Shown: positions 22,157 through 34,445 of the stretch, piece after piece | How the letters are laid out: each line of letters opens with the position of its first letter | Position numbering within the stretch: position 1 is the stretch's first letter | Origin: Phascolomyces articulosus | Taxonomy: Eukaryota; Mucoromycota; Mucoromycetes; Mucorales; Lichtheimiaceae | NCBI GenBank assembly: GCA_025677815.1 | Contig: JAIXMP010000009.1 | Coordinates: 1 to 64,000 of the forward strand | Direction: 5' to 3' | DNA: 64,000 nt | Notes under the pieces: model-generated | Told to the model about the DNA's origin: nothing | The model's input: the letters and a program-made list of their open reading frames with translations, nothing else | The model's database searches: none | Position numbers and translations under genes: made by a program

Positions 22157-24465
22157 TTATTTACGTTGTTGTTCAGCACTGCTGGTAGATGGTGCATTAT
22201 TATCATTATGTTGTTGTTGTTGAGTGTTAAGGTATGATTCTATGGAACGAGTCGACTTGTTTTCATGAACCATGACTTCCGTCAATGCGTCAGTAGGATG
22301 AATATTCTTTTCAGAAGAACCATCTTCTTGGGTAGTAGGAATGATTTGTCCTGGATCTTGATCTTGCAAAGCTTTACGACGACGTGCCTGTTCTTCTACT
22401 CTCCATTCGGAGCCACGGAAAGAACCTTCCATACGTGACATGACACAGCAAGCAAGACAATTACCCAAGACATTGATTGAAGTTCTACCCATATCCATGA
22501 TAGCATCGACACCCATAATAACAGTGACAGCGCCAATGGGAAGACCATATTGAGCCACAGTACCAGCTAATACAATCAAGGAGGCACGAGGCACAGCAGC
22601 AACACCTTTGGAGGATAACATCAATGTACCCATAATGGAAAGTTGAGTACCTACGGATAAGTTCATACCGCCGGCTTGAGCACAGAAAATACTAGCCAAT
22701 GCCAAATGAAGGGTAGTACCATCCAAGTTGAATGAATAACCACTATAATATAATTATTATTGAGAAAGAATGAGTGTTATTAAACTATTCTTCCTCTTTT
22801 AAAATTTGAACTCTACGGTGAAAAAAAAAACAAGGATACATACGTTGGAATGACAAAGGAGACCAAGGAATTGGGACAACCAAACTCACGCATCTTTTCC
22901 ATGGCTTTGGGTAAAGCAGATTCACTGGACGAAGTACTGAAAGCAATAAGCCAAGGTTGACCAATACTCTTGAAAAATCCAATAATGGGAACACGGCACA
23001 TCAACATGACAGGGAATAAAATGACACATAAAAAGATCACAAGCGAAGCATAAAGAGCACCAATCAATTTACCAAGGTTGGCAAGGACACCAATACCATT
23101 AGCACCTACGGTAGCAGCTAAAGAAGCACCAATACCAATAGGAGCATCTAAGATATATAATAAAAAAATAAGGTTTTCGGTGAGAAAAAAAAATTGGACG
23201 ATAGAAATTTTTCTGTAGGTACACCTTCGCGCTTAAAAGGAATGCTACTTACAGTTCATGATAAGACCCACCATTTTGAAAATAACCTAAAAGAGGAAAA
23301 AGAAAGAAAGAAAGAAAAAAAGGATTTAAAATAAGAAAAATGAACCATACTTGGTTGGGAGGTATGAACAAGAAGTGTGTATGTCTACTCTTTTTGTTTC
23401 ATCTCCATAGAAATATAGATTTTTTTTACCGTACCTGAGACATAGCTTCACAAATCATCAACATAACATCCCGCGATTTTTTATCTGCCTTGATAGCAGC
23501 GCAAGCAAACATAGCAGCACAGAATACGATACCAAGAATTTGATCTTCTACAGCAGCAGCAAAGAAATTTTCTGGAATAATCATAAACATTTCACCATAC
23601 CATGTAATTTCATCACTTCGAGAAGCAAGTTCACTTGCATCATCATTTGCATCATCTCCAGGCAAAATGACGCCTACTCCTGGTTTGACCAAATTTGCCA
23701 TAATCAAACCGACAGCTAATGCAAAAGTAGTGACTACTTCGAAATACTATATTTTGAAAAGTATTGAGTTAGTATTATTATTATAAACTTTACATTTAAT
23801 AATCATCGATGGTGTTGCTTAAGCTCTTGCATATGCACCATCCTTCATCATCACCCCGACCCCTTAAATGGTTTCCTTCTTTCCATCCGTTTACCGTCCC
23901 ATGTAAAAAAAAAAAAAAAGAAACTTACAATAATAGTCTTGATAGCCAATTTACCAACGGTGGAAATATCTTCACTATGACCTATAGAGTAGTGATGGGA
24001 GAAGTTAATAAAAAGTATAGAGTTATCCACGTGTGGTTGATTGTGAAAAATACATGTAGAATTTGTATTATTAAAATAAATAAAAATTCTTTTCTTTTTA
24101 CCTGCAATACCAAGCACCAAAGTCGAGAAAATCAAAGGGACAACAATAATCTTGATCATACGAATGAAAGCGGTACCCAAAGGTTCAATTTCTTGAGAGA
24201 ATTCAGGTTGGAAATAACCGACGAGAATACCAATAAAAATACCAGCAAAAATCCAAAAGGTCAAATTGGTCCATTTGTTTAAAAAGTTCCAAACGTATTT
24301 AAAGGGACCCCAAAGACATTTATTCCAGACAAACATGACAATTTCACCTATTTTTTTGGCCCATCCTGGATAACTGACTTTTTCTTCTTCTACTTCAAGA
24401 TTAGGTTTCTTTGCAGAGTCTGCATTATTGAATTTGGCAGTAATAGCGTTTTTAAATCGATCCAT
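22157..24465 (-). CDS. SLC1/DAACS dicarboxylate-amino acid:cation symporter, 6 exons, 550 aa
   Basis: Exons on the minus strand: 24465-24102, 23981-23929, 23746-23435, 23286-23253, 23147-22844, 22742-22157. This is a plasma-membrane sodium- or proton-coupled symporter of the excitatory amino acid transporter fold. Family marks: AFIRMIKIIVVPLIFSTLVLGIA, the hairpin with STSSSESALPKAMEKM (the serine-rich HP1 tip), GYSFNLDGTTLH, LSSKGVAAVPRASLIVL (HP2) and MGVDAIMDMGRTSINVLGN, whose Asp/Arg side chains contact the substrate. It has a charged cytosolic N-terminus and a Gln/Ser-rich C-tail. The large loop with GDDANDDASELASRSDE matches the variable extracellular loop of the eukaryotic members. Glutamate, aspartate or dicarboxylate are the likely substrates; which one is not decided. 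Confidence 0.9.
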
Positions 24466-25163
24466 CCTTTTATGTGATGTTCTCTCTTTTTTTTTTCTTG
24501 ATCTGTTCTGATGTGGGTATTGTTCTGTTATTATTTAGATTAAAAAAAAGTTGATATGTATGTATGTATATGTATATATATAGACACCTGAAGTAAGAAT
24601 ATATGTAAAAGCGAAGAAAGAAAGAAAAAGGGACAAAGAAAAGAGTAAAAAAAAAAAAAGAAAAAAACGTTTTTTGGAATGGTTTAAATAACCTTTTTTT
24701 TTTGTTCACTCAGAATGAAGAGTGGCACAATATCATTATTAGCATGAGTTTGATCGTGCTCTAAAATATGATAAGTTCTCTCAAGTAGTATAGTAGTAGT
24801 AGTAGTAGTAGTTGTAGTGGTGGCTAGTAAGTAATTATTCAAAGTTAGTCTCAAATGAGATTTATTTAGAGCTGAGCCAACAATACGACTTTATCGCTTT
24901 TCTTCATAGGCAACACAACATCTTTGATTTTTCCCATAATCAATTTTTCAACTGTGGTAGATAAAATAAAGGTGTGATCGTGTAACTTGTTTGTATCACT
25001 TTGTAATCAAAGGGTTATATTTCCCAATCAGAATGCTTTTTCTGTGTAACAGTGATCCGTCTTCTCCTTCATCCAGTAACTATTGCCTAACCTGGGTTAT
25101 ACGAAAATAGTCAATTAAAGTTCACATCACATAATCCTCACTATACCTAGTATATATATGTAT

Positions 25164-25200
<37 letters not shown>
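25164..25200. repeat. (TA)n-(TG)n microsatellite
   Basis: Alternating TA repeats that change into TG repeats, followed by TTA triplets. It is compositional, with no known role. Confidence 0.85.
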
Positions 25201-26232
25201 TATTATTATTATTGCAGTGGAAATGATTAGGATGATGATCAATAGCAAACGACAGTTGTTGATTTCAAAAAGATTCTTCTTTTTTGATAATATGATCCTC
25301 TTCGTGTAGCTAAACAAGAAGTATCTTTTTTCTCCCTTTTCTTAAAGGATGGCTACGCGATCTACGTAGCCACACAACTTCCCGTAACATTATTCTTGAT
25401 AATGATATGCTTCGATGTTTCGGAAAGAATCTTAGTTATTGGGAACAATCATTTATCAAGTTAGTGTGTGTATATGTGGCACTACTACTACTACTACTTA
25501 CCATGATTGATAATGAATGAAACATTCAATTACAACACTACTACTATATATGCTTAATAAGGAACAAACAAGAAGAACTACTACTTTTATTACTCGTTGT
25601 ACAAAGAGTCACCATTCACCACACCACCATCCCATCCTGCATCATCACCCTATCATTCCTCTCTTACTATACTTATCGTTGATATTTATTATGTACATCG
25701 TTACAATAATACAATCAGTATCATCTTACACACCCTTTTTTTTAAGACTTCTTGACAGGCTACGCAAAAAAAACCTCATTTTTTCTTTTCTTGATCTGAT
25801 CCACTTGGTCAACAAATTCTTTTTTTTTTATTTTCCCTCTCCCACCCATCACCAATAGGAACGATTCATTTCGAAACAACGCTACTAGGTTGTACAGAGA
25901 AGAATTCTACCTCTTTTAATTGAAAAAATGACTGTACGCAGATCTGTTTACTGAAAAACTCAGCTTTTTTTTCTATATTTTAAATATAATTCTTAATATG
26001 CCGCGTAACTATGAGGAATTGAGACGGTGAGAAAAAAAAACAACTGGGTAACCTATTACACCCAATAAAACCTTATTTGTTTCCGATCTATATACTCCCT
26101 ATATTATTTGTTATAGGATTACACATTAGAAAGCAAGAAGAAGGTTTTTTTTAAGGTATTTGACTTTTTATTCTTGAGATTCTGTACGCGATACTAATAA
26201 TAATCATTATTCTACTGACTACCAGAGCCAGG

Positions 26233-26236
<4 letters not shown>

Positions 26237-26264
<28 letters not shown>
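26237..26264. repeat. Poly-T run of 28
   Basis: An uninterrupted T homopolymer in non-coding DNA. It could be slippage-derived or a retroposed poly-A tail on the other strand, but no adjacent copied gene is visible. Confidence 0.85.
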
Positions 26265-26267
<3 letters not shown>

Positions 26268-27567
26268 TGGGAACAAATCAAAAAAGAAAAAGTGACGGTA
26301 AAATTATATTTTATTTCATCATCATCAATTCATGTATACGGCGGACTGGGGTAACCTTTTTTTTTTACCACGCCTAATTTCTTCTATTCTTCTATTATAC
26401 TCACAGAGACAAAAACAGCAAGAAATCATCATCCTATACCAGGTAAAATAAAAATCATGAAACATGTGGGTTAATTGTGAATGTTGTATGACATAAGTAA
26501 AAAAACAAAAAAAATTCCGGGTGCGAGAGAAAAAAAAGTTAATGGTTTTTTCTTGAAATTCCCTCAGCCCATTTATTTTGTCATTGTTTTTGGGTTTATT
26601 TACTGTTTTACTTGTAATTGTTATTTACGTATCCATAAAGGAGAATGTTGATTCTTATCATTTTCTTTTAATGTCTGAAAGAGGTAGTTTATTTGGCATA
26701 GTAGATGATGTATTTGTTAAAAAGAAGGAGAAAAAAAAAGGAGAAAGGAGTATATTTGTTATTTAGCCAGAGTCAATATTGAATATCCTGCATTATTCTG
26801 CTTCTTTCTTATGATTCGTCTATTTCTAATGCTATTCAGGAGTTGGATAAAAAAAAAGGCTTTTATTTTAGAGTAATAGGATAATAGTAATATAGCAACA
26901 TATAGCTGGTGGTTACTATCGTAGTTTATTGATAAAGAAGAGTCTTCTATAAAATAACAAGTTGTGCTGCGCTAGATAGAAGAATCGTAAACGCAACAAG
27001 CAGCTGACAAATAAAAACAGAGTAGAAGAGATAGTTAGAGATAGAAGAAGAGAAAAAAAAGGGCCCTTTTGATAAAAAGAAAATGTTGCTATCTATCAGT
27101 AGTATTTCAGATAAGGGTGGTGTATATATGCTTATATAAGATCAGACAGAAATTATTTTACTATATATAAATATAAATGTAATAGATGCATAGATCTTTC
27201 TCTTACTCATGATAAAATATCTTTACAGTTTATTGATTATATTTTTCGATATAAAAGAGAGAAAATGAATATATATATACTAATATGAGTTATATGTAAA
27301 CTGGGATAGATTGGGTTGAAATTACAAAGAGGTATGTTGCTGGGATGGTCAAAGACGGGAGGAGGAGTTATAAGAGGGTTTGATAAGTTTTTTTTTTTTT
27401 TTTTTTTTGTAATTTAAAAGCACATGAACAAGTATTTCAAGTCGTACAATCCAAGTATGGTAAAGTCCGTAACAAGAAAAAAATATATAAAAAATTTCAC
27501 TGACATTCCAAATGTGGAACTTTTGTACTCTTTTTATCATAAATCCCAGTTAAGAAAAAAGAGAAAA

Positions 27568-30500
27568 TCAGGACAGATCAAACGATTGGAGATGAATAAT
27601 ATTAGAAATTTCTCGTCTTCCTTTCAACCATTCTTTAAATGTAGTAATTTTACGTGCTTCATCATCCACAATCGTTTCTTCTTGACCTTGATCGATCGTT
27701 TGTTGTTGCTGTTGTTCTTGAATCGTTGAAGAACAAGATGACGAAGATAAGGATAAAGTTCCCATTTCTTCCAAAAGATAATTGGCAAAAACAATTAAAT
27801 AGAAATAACGAACAAGATAATTCTGTGCAACAAGGCGAGTTTCCTTGTATTTTTTAGAAGATCTATCTTCAATGGCTTCCAAACGTAATTTGAAATCATA
27901 CACGGCTGTACGTAAATTTTGCATATGATCACACATATTGATGGCTCGATCGGTGAGTTTTTTGGCTCGTTTGCCATAGGTCAAAACACTCACAAGTTGT
28001 AAAACAATCTTGTATTCTCCATTTTGATATCGTTCTCGTTCTTCATACGATTCATCATTATAGTGTGTAGCACCACTACTCGTGGTATTATTGTTGGGAT
28101 CAGCCATAGTTTCGGATAATGGTGGTGAGTCCATGATTTCGCGTGAACTAATCAAGTCCATAATCGGACCATTCTTTAATACCATGGACATTAGACTGGC
28201 CGTCACCATGCCTGTTGTAGTACGACCACGACTATATATATTATTTTTTCACACGGTATTATATGATCTAGTCAGTTACCCTGAACTCGAAGCAATAACA
28301 ATAACTCCTATTGATTTTTTTTCTTCATGATCTACCCAATGTACTATACTTGTTCTCTCTCTCTTTTTTTTTACACACACTTACCCCATCTGGCAATTAA
28401 ACAAGACGTCAACCCCCGCATTTGCATCCTGTACTCGACGAATCAGCTGGTCAAATACATCTGGGATCGGTGCTTGTTCATCGGTACTAATACATAACCA
28501 GATTACAAATATCATTTAGCAAATTATTATATAATATAATAGCGCCATGAACACAAAATGCACACCCTAGGGAAATGTTTAAAAAAAGACATTTGCTTAA
28601 AATAATAAACTTACATGGGAATACGTAAATAATCTACTCGGTAACCTTCATCCACAATCGATTGGAATACTTCACTAGGTGTTTCTACTTGTTCCTTGTT
28701 AACAGTATAAAACTTGGCCTATATAAAGTAAGAGAGTCGTTCGTTTATACATATATAAATCTCACTTTCTTGAAACCTTGTTTTTTTTATCCAGGTCATA
28801 AACTTTGTATAAAAAAACGTACCACAAGATCAATGGCGCCTCTTTCATCTGTTTCATCGTGCAACAATAATCTACCACCCTTTTCACAAAGTTCCTCGCG
28901 TGCATCCAATTGCATCCGTTTTTCCATATCTTCCACACGTTCGCGTGCAATGCCTGTGGTTTCCAAATTCTTGATCGGTTCATTGTATAGGCGAAGGACA
29001 TAAGGTTTATTCTTGACATACAATACAGGTTCTTCACGAAGACAAGTCCATAAAATACGACGTTTGCCACCGGGACCCGCATTCAAATGATTCAATACAG
29101 CCTTAATAGCTTCTTTGCTTGGCATAGCACATCCACAAATAAAGGGGGCTGAAGGATCATCCTCTTCTGCCCTTTCTAAATCTGCATTCAACCCACTTTT
29201 AATCAAAGAAGCAGGTGATCCCTCCTTGACGGCATTCTTGATCATTCTCACTTCGACGCGTCTAAAATTGTAAGCATCGCCTACTTTTTCAGGGAGACTG
29301 GCCTTTTGGCATCCAGGGAATGCATCATGTTTCAAAATGGTATGTTTGGCAAGGACTTGGCCATGGCGTTTATTGACAGTATCGACGATTTCACTTGTCA
29401 ATGCGACACCATCCCCCAACGATAACTCTCCCACGGGGGTAATCAAGGATTTGTCTTCTTTACGTAATTCATGATGAATCGTCTTGATTTCAGGGTGACG
29501 TTTCATCCATGCTTCAAAAGATTCTGTTTCATCCACAATTGAGGGTCGAGTATCATCGAGATAAGCTTGGAAACAAATCAAGAAAAAGTAACGTTCTAAC
29601 CAAACAATACCACGCTTCAAAATCTTGCGACGTTGGGTTTCATCTTCGGCATTGTCCATGGCAATATGGGTTTGTTCAATAACAGTACGAAGGTTGGTAG
29701 GATCACCACAGATATCAATGGCATCGTCGACAATGTTTTTGTTTTCAATACCGTTTTTGATCACACGTAAAAGACTGTTGATTATTTGATAGTTTAAGCG
29801 TTCCACGTTGCCACTCTTGATGCTACTAGCGTTGCTACCACTGCTGATGCTGACAGGGGTGTCGTTGTTGGGATGACCAAGGGAGGATGAAGATGGAGTA
29901 GGGATGAGGGAAGGTGTTTTGTTGTCGTCTGACACACGTAACCAACGTGTTAATAAGGTAGCAATGACAGTGCCCAAGGCAGATCGTCCGGAGCCTACTT
30001 GACAATTCCTATCGTCCATTTAAAAGAACGGTTGTTAGATTTCGAATGCTTTCAAAAAATCATTTGATAAATTTATCAAGAAAAAATCAAACTTACATGA
30101 TAATAGCCGTATTGGACAAATCAATGCCTTCCCCAGTAATATATTTCCGTAAATCATCAAAATCATTACATTGTGGAGGTCGTTCAGCCGTAATTGGTAC
30201 ACGATGATAATCCAAAAACTTTTTAGTATGAATATCATCATCCAATGGATACTCAATAGGTACACCTTCATTCAATTCCTGATAAACGCGTTCTTCTTCC
30301 ACGCGCATGACTTCTTGCACCGTCAATACATCTGCAGGATCCACTTCAATCCAACGTCGTTCAATCTTTCCTTCCGAATTTTCACCATGAAGCAAAATCT
30401 TGCCTTCATTGGTATTGATTTCCATTTTGATTTCACGAATAATATCTTCCTGAAGTCTCTTTTCCAGTTGTTCCAACCGATCACTGGTGATACCCTTGTA

Positions 30501-33500
30501 GGTACGCAGGTTGCGAAGGGAAAAGTGACGATCACGTAAAACATAAGGAATGCCATTGATATAAATAATGGGCTCTTCTCGCAAATTGATCCACAAGATC
30601 TTTTTGTTTTTGGGTCGATCTTGGAGTAACTGATGAAAGACTTCACTGATACCAACAGCTGTAGGTTGAGCAACACCATAGATGTGAGTGCTATCAACAC
30701 GTCGGAAATGACTGGCACCATCGATAATAAATGTATGATGTTTTTGGTGGTGGTTGCTGCTGGTATCACTGCTGAATGGATTGGCTATAAGCGATGAGGG
30801 AGTGCGTGATGTTTCATCTTGGTCGCCATTGATCAAATGACCAATAGGCCAAAAATCGACTTTGAGAATGGTTTGTGATGTAAGGACAGCACCTGCTCGA
30901 GCCTAATTGAAATTCATGATCAGTTTTAGTTACGATTCTTTATATCTCTTTTTTCCTCCTTCTTTCTTAATATCCAGTGCGATGGGTATTATTTGTTTTA
31001 TTTACCTTTAATATGAAATCTTCCACTTCTCCTGCGACTTCACCTGACTGTGCTCCTGCGCCAATCATTTCAAACATGCTTTGAGCACTACCAGACCAAC
31101 CACGACGAAGTTTATGAACACTTACAGTTCCACTGGTACTAGTGCCGCCTGTTAATTCGCGAAGGTCGTCCACTGGACGGAATTGATAAAGCTGAGGTCC
31201 TTTACGTCTCATATGTTCCAACATGGACCATACTTCACTTCTTTCCTTGACCCAAGAAGAGAACCGTTTTTCAAAGTTTTCTTCTCTTGGTGTTTCAGTG
31301 ATATAGGCTGTGAAACATAACAAGAAGAAATAACGTTGTAATCCAGAAAGTGCTTTGGAAAGATAGACATCGTCCATGTTACTTTGGGTGGAGTGGCGGA
31401 TTCGATTTAACAGAATGTCGTCTCGTAGATTAATAATAACATCGGCTATATGACAACAAGATACATTTGTTAGTAAAACGGTTATTACACACATATGTAG
31501 AAGATAGAAGATAATTCTAGGTTTCTCTCATTCAAATTAGGAAAGATCCTTACATCCATCAATGACCTGATCTAATAATTTTTTACAATAGGTTCCATCA
31601 TCTAATACCGATGCAAGCGAAATGATACATCGATAATTTCCCATGATTGCCTCCTTGAGACTTTCAATCAATTTTCCACAATTTAATACCCATTCAATCA
31701 ATGATCCAGATGCTGATTTCTTTACTGGAGCTATATATCGATAATGAGGTGGATAGATTCAAAATAGATAACAAGATATATAAAATGAGTCATCTTTGTA
31801 CTTTTTTTTAACCTTTCCCATCCTCTCTGGAAGATATCCATCGTATGCCAAATGAAAAATTTTACCTCTTTCCAACAAATCCACTACACGTAACAAAGCT
31901 CTATTTTGATTCGTAACATTGTTTGCTTCTTCTAATCCTCTTGCAAGATCGGGTGAAAACACGCTTGATATTACATCACTTTCTTCATTTTCGGCATTCA
32001 CCAGAATTTCATATCCAGGGACAGGGAAAGGATCCGGTTGTCCCAATTTTAATAATTGAACTCTTCTAATAATTTGAGCAATAATAATACCCACCGTAGC
32101 TAATATATATATAATAAAATAATAGGGTATGAGTTCACTGAACATCCAATGTAACTTGTGCGTGTGAATTCACATCTATTTTTTCTTTTTTTAAAAAAAA
32201 AACCTACTTCTTACTGCGCCCATGCCACAATTAAAAATCAAGGGATCCGTTGGTTTCAATGTTTTAATCACACGAACATATTCATCAAAATAATTATCTT
32301 CAGGAGATTGGTCCAGTGTAATAGGAATACGATAATAATTCGTTCTATACCCTTTGTTACGAAATGCCATAAACACTTTCAAGATAAAAAATATACAAAT
32401 ATAATGGTTAGTTTCAATAATTCAACACAGCCCCCCTTATCAGTTTATCTGGCATTTTTTTTGCATGATTCATATGATTCTAATCCCGCAATCCAATCAA
32501 ATTACCTTCTTGAGGTGTTTGTACTTCATCAGCTGCGATATAGCAAGGTACAATTGTACCATCGGCTATCAATGTTATATTATGCATAAAAACATTTATA
32601 GATTAGTGTTGAGTTTTTTTTTTTGACAAATGAGTCTCCATTGGTTCGTTACCAAAAGACTATTTAAAACATCTTGAAAAATGACTTACGTAGCTCTTGA
32701 TGAACAAGTAAAAGTCCGCCATCTTTATTCTTTTCGTCCACTACATCTCTTTTTAATCGTTCTTCGACTTTTTCTAATCGAGTCGAATTCATGCCTCGAA
32801 AAGCAAACATGTTTTGTAATGGGTCAGCATAATCACGTAACACATAAGGACATCCGTTAATATAGACTAATTAAAATGCGTTGTATTGTTGTTTGTATCA
32901 GTATCATTACTAACGTTGTATTGTCTTTTTGTTCTAATTATTTGTATATTTATATTTACCAAGGGGTTCTTCCCGAGTAGAGAACCTGTTTGATATATAC
33001 AAAAAAAATAAACGATTAGATGAAAAAAAACAATAACAATAATAATAAATAGTAAAACCTTAATTTAAAATAGATAAAAAATATACCAGGTACAAGAAGC
33101 TTCGTATTTACTTTCAGGGTGACAATTCAGTAATGCTAAAATGGTTGATAAGCCAACGACCTATATTATAAAATAAAACCCATGGAATAAATAATAATTG
33201 TCAAAATTATAATATAATTAATCATTATCATGATGAGTGATAAAAATCCTATTTCTATTTTTTTTTTGTTATTATTTTACCGTTGGTTGTGCAACACCAT
33301 AAACTCCCAGTTCCGCTACGCGGAAGTTAGGTGCACCTTGCAGATGAAAATCGAGTTTTGTATTCGTCCCTGGTTGGTTTCATGGATCGATTGGAGGATG
33401 GAGATGATATATGTGTGAATGTGAGTCAAAATATCAATTTTTATCCCACGGTTTTATTTCAATGCAACTAGTTTTTCTGACACATAGACAGACCACCGTG

Positions 33501-34133
33501 ATCATCACCCTCCCTCCACTTCCTCCAGTGCCATCCTTTCCTTTTGAACTTACCGCTCGGGAAATGATCCATTTTTAAAATAGTGTTTCTTGATAGGACA
33601 CTACCGCTTCTCGTTTTTACCAATTTCGTCACTTTATCCAAATAAGATCGAGGATCGTGTGATGGCCGAGTGATCGTAGTGGTGGCAGAAGATGCTGTTC
33701 CTGCAAGGATCATGGGCTCATGATTGCGTAATGATACACGATCTGTGTAGACAGTCGACATGATTTGATTTTTATGGTTGCTGATAGGTGGTGAACCGGA
33801 TATAATGGGTGAGCTACGAGCTGAAAATGAAGCTTCACTCATTCTTGTGGAAGAAACAGATGTACGACGTGGAGATGTATCTACTTTATCACTATATATA
33901 CATGATATAAAAAAGAAGAGAGTTATATCTATCATGTACATATATCTATAAAAACAATGTCAATCAATCAAAAAAAAACCTTACGCTATACGTTGCGGAA
34001 CAAAAGACCTTGTTCGTGGAGACGTGCTATAGATACCCTTTCGTTCATTAGCAGCCGTGGGTGATGAGGCCAATGAGGAAGAAGTGGAAGTAGAAGGTGG
34101 TGAAGAAGCTATGTTTTTTGGTGATATTGACAT
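27568..34133 (-). CDS. Paladin-like triple-domain phosphatase-fold protein, 16 exons, 1586 aa
   Basis: Exons on the minus strand: 34133-33985, 33891-33554, 33336-33281, 33160-33087, 32985-32960, 32866-32690, 32565-32506, 32375-32208, 32099-31866, 31730-31554, 31445-31006, 30902-30097, 30008-28823, 28718-28615, 28486-28385, 28231-27568. They sum to 1587 codons. It is a fungal PALD1 homologue with three PTP-like phytase domains. Each domain repeats a VAQPT or FRR entry, W(F/I/T)...REEP(L/I/V)(V/I)Y(I/V), PYVLR, an RLE...ER/KR helix and a CX5R P-loop. The P-loops are CGMGAVR (343-349), CQVGSGR (904-910) and CQMGRGR (1363-1369). The N-terminus is Ser/Thr-rich and likely disordered. Vertebrate paladin is a PI(4,5)P2-related phosphatase or pseudophosphatase; activity here is unproven. 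It is divergent from the kinase at 34446. Confidence 0.88.
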
Positions 34134-34445
34134 ATTATTTTATTCTAGTACTTCTTTTCGTTTTTTGTTTTTTTGTCAAACGTTTATTGAAGGATTTTCT
34201 TGTGCTTTTTTTTTATTTGTTCAAAAAAAGAAATACAAAGTGAAAAGAAGGTGCAGCAAAAGAGCGGGATAATGTGTTCCAGTGGTGGTGCTTTAAAAAT
34301 ACATTTGGGTTTTCTAAAACCTTATGCAGCATTGAAGTCACGTAGTCTTTTTTCTCTCTTTTTTTTTCTTTTTTTTTGGCATACTATCAACTATAACTAG
34401 CAACCAACCACCACAGCTTATTCAACCAAAAATAACTTTATTTCA
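34134..34445. promoter_or_regulatory. Divergent promoter region, paladin-like / GCK kinase
   Basis: Only 312 nt separate the two opposed start codons, so the genes share this promoter space. It contains T-rich tracts at about 34205-34220 and 34348-34378. Co-regulation is possible but not shown. Confidence 0.5.

Larger units (their letters stand above)
24466..27567. other. 3.1-kb gene-poor region
   Basis: The longest gene-free stretch here. It has a (TA)n-(TG)n microsatellite (25164-25200), a run of 28 T (26237-26264), a run of about 21 T (27388-27408), and AGT/CTA triplet repeats. Open frames are short and compositionally odd. I found no tRNA-like fold, no clear transposon end and no conserved exon. 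The first few hundred bases are the SLC1 promoter. Confidence 0.45.

Noticed and set aside
24466..27567. Transposon or ncRNA in the 3-kb gap
   Set aside because: I saw no terminal repeats, target duplications, transposase motifs or tRNA-like folds, only simple repeats and homopolymers.
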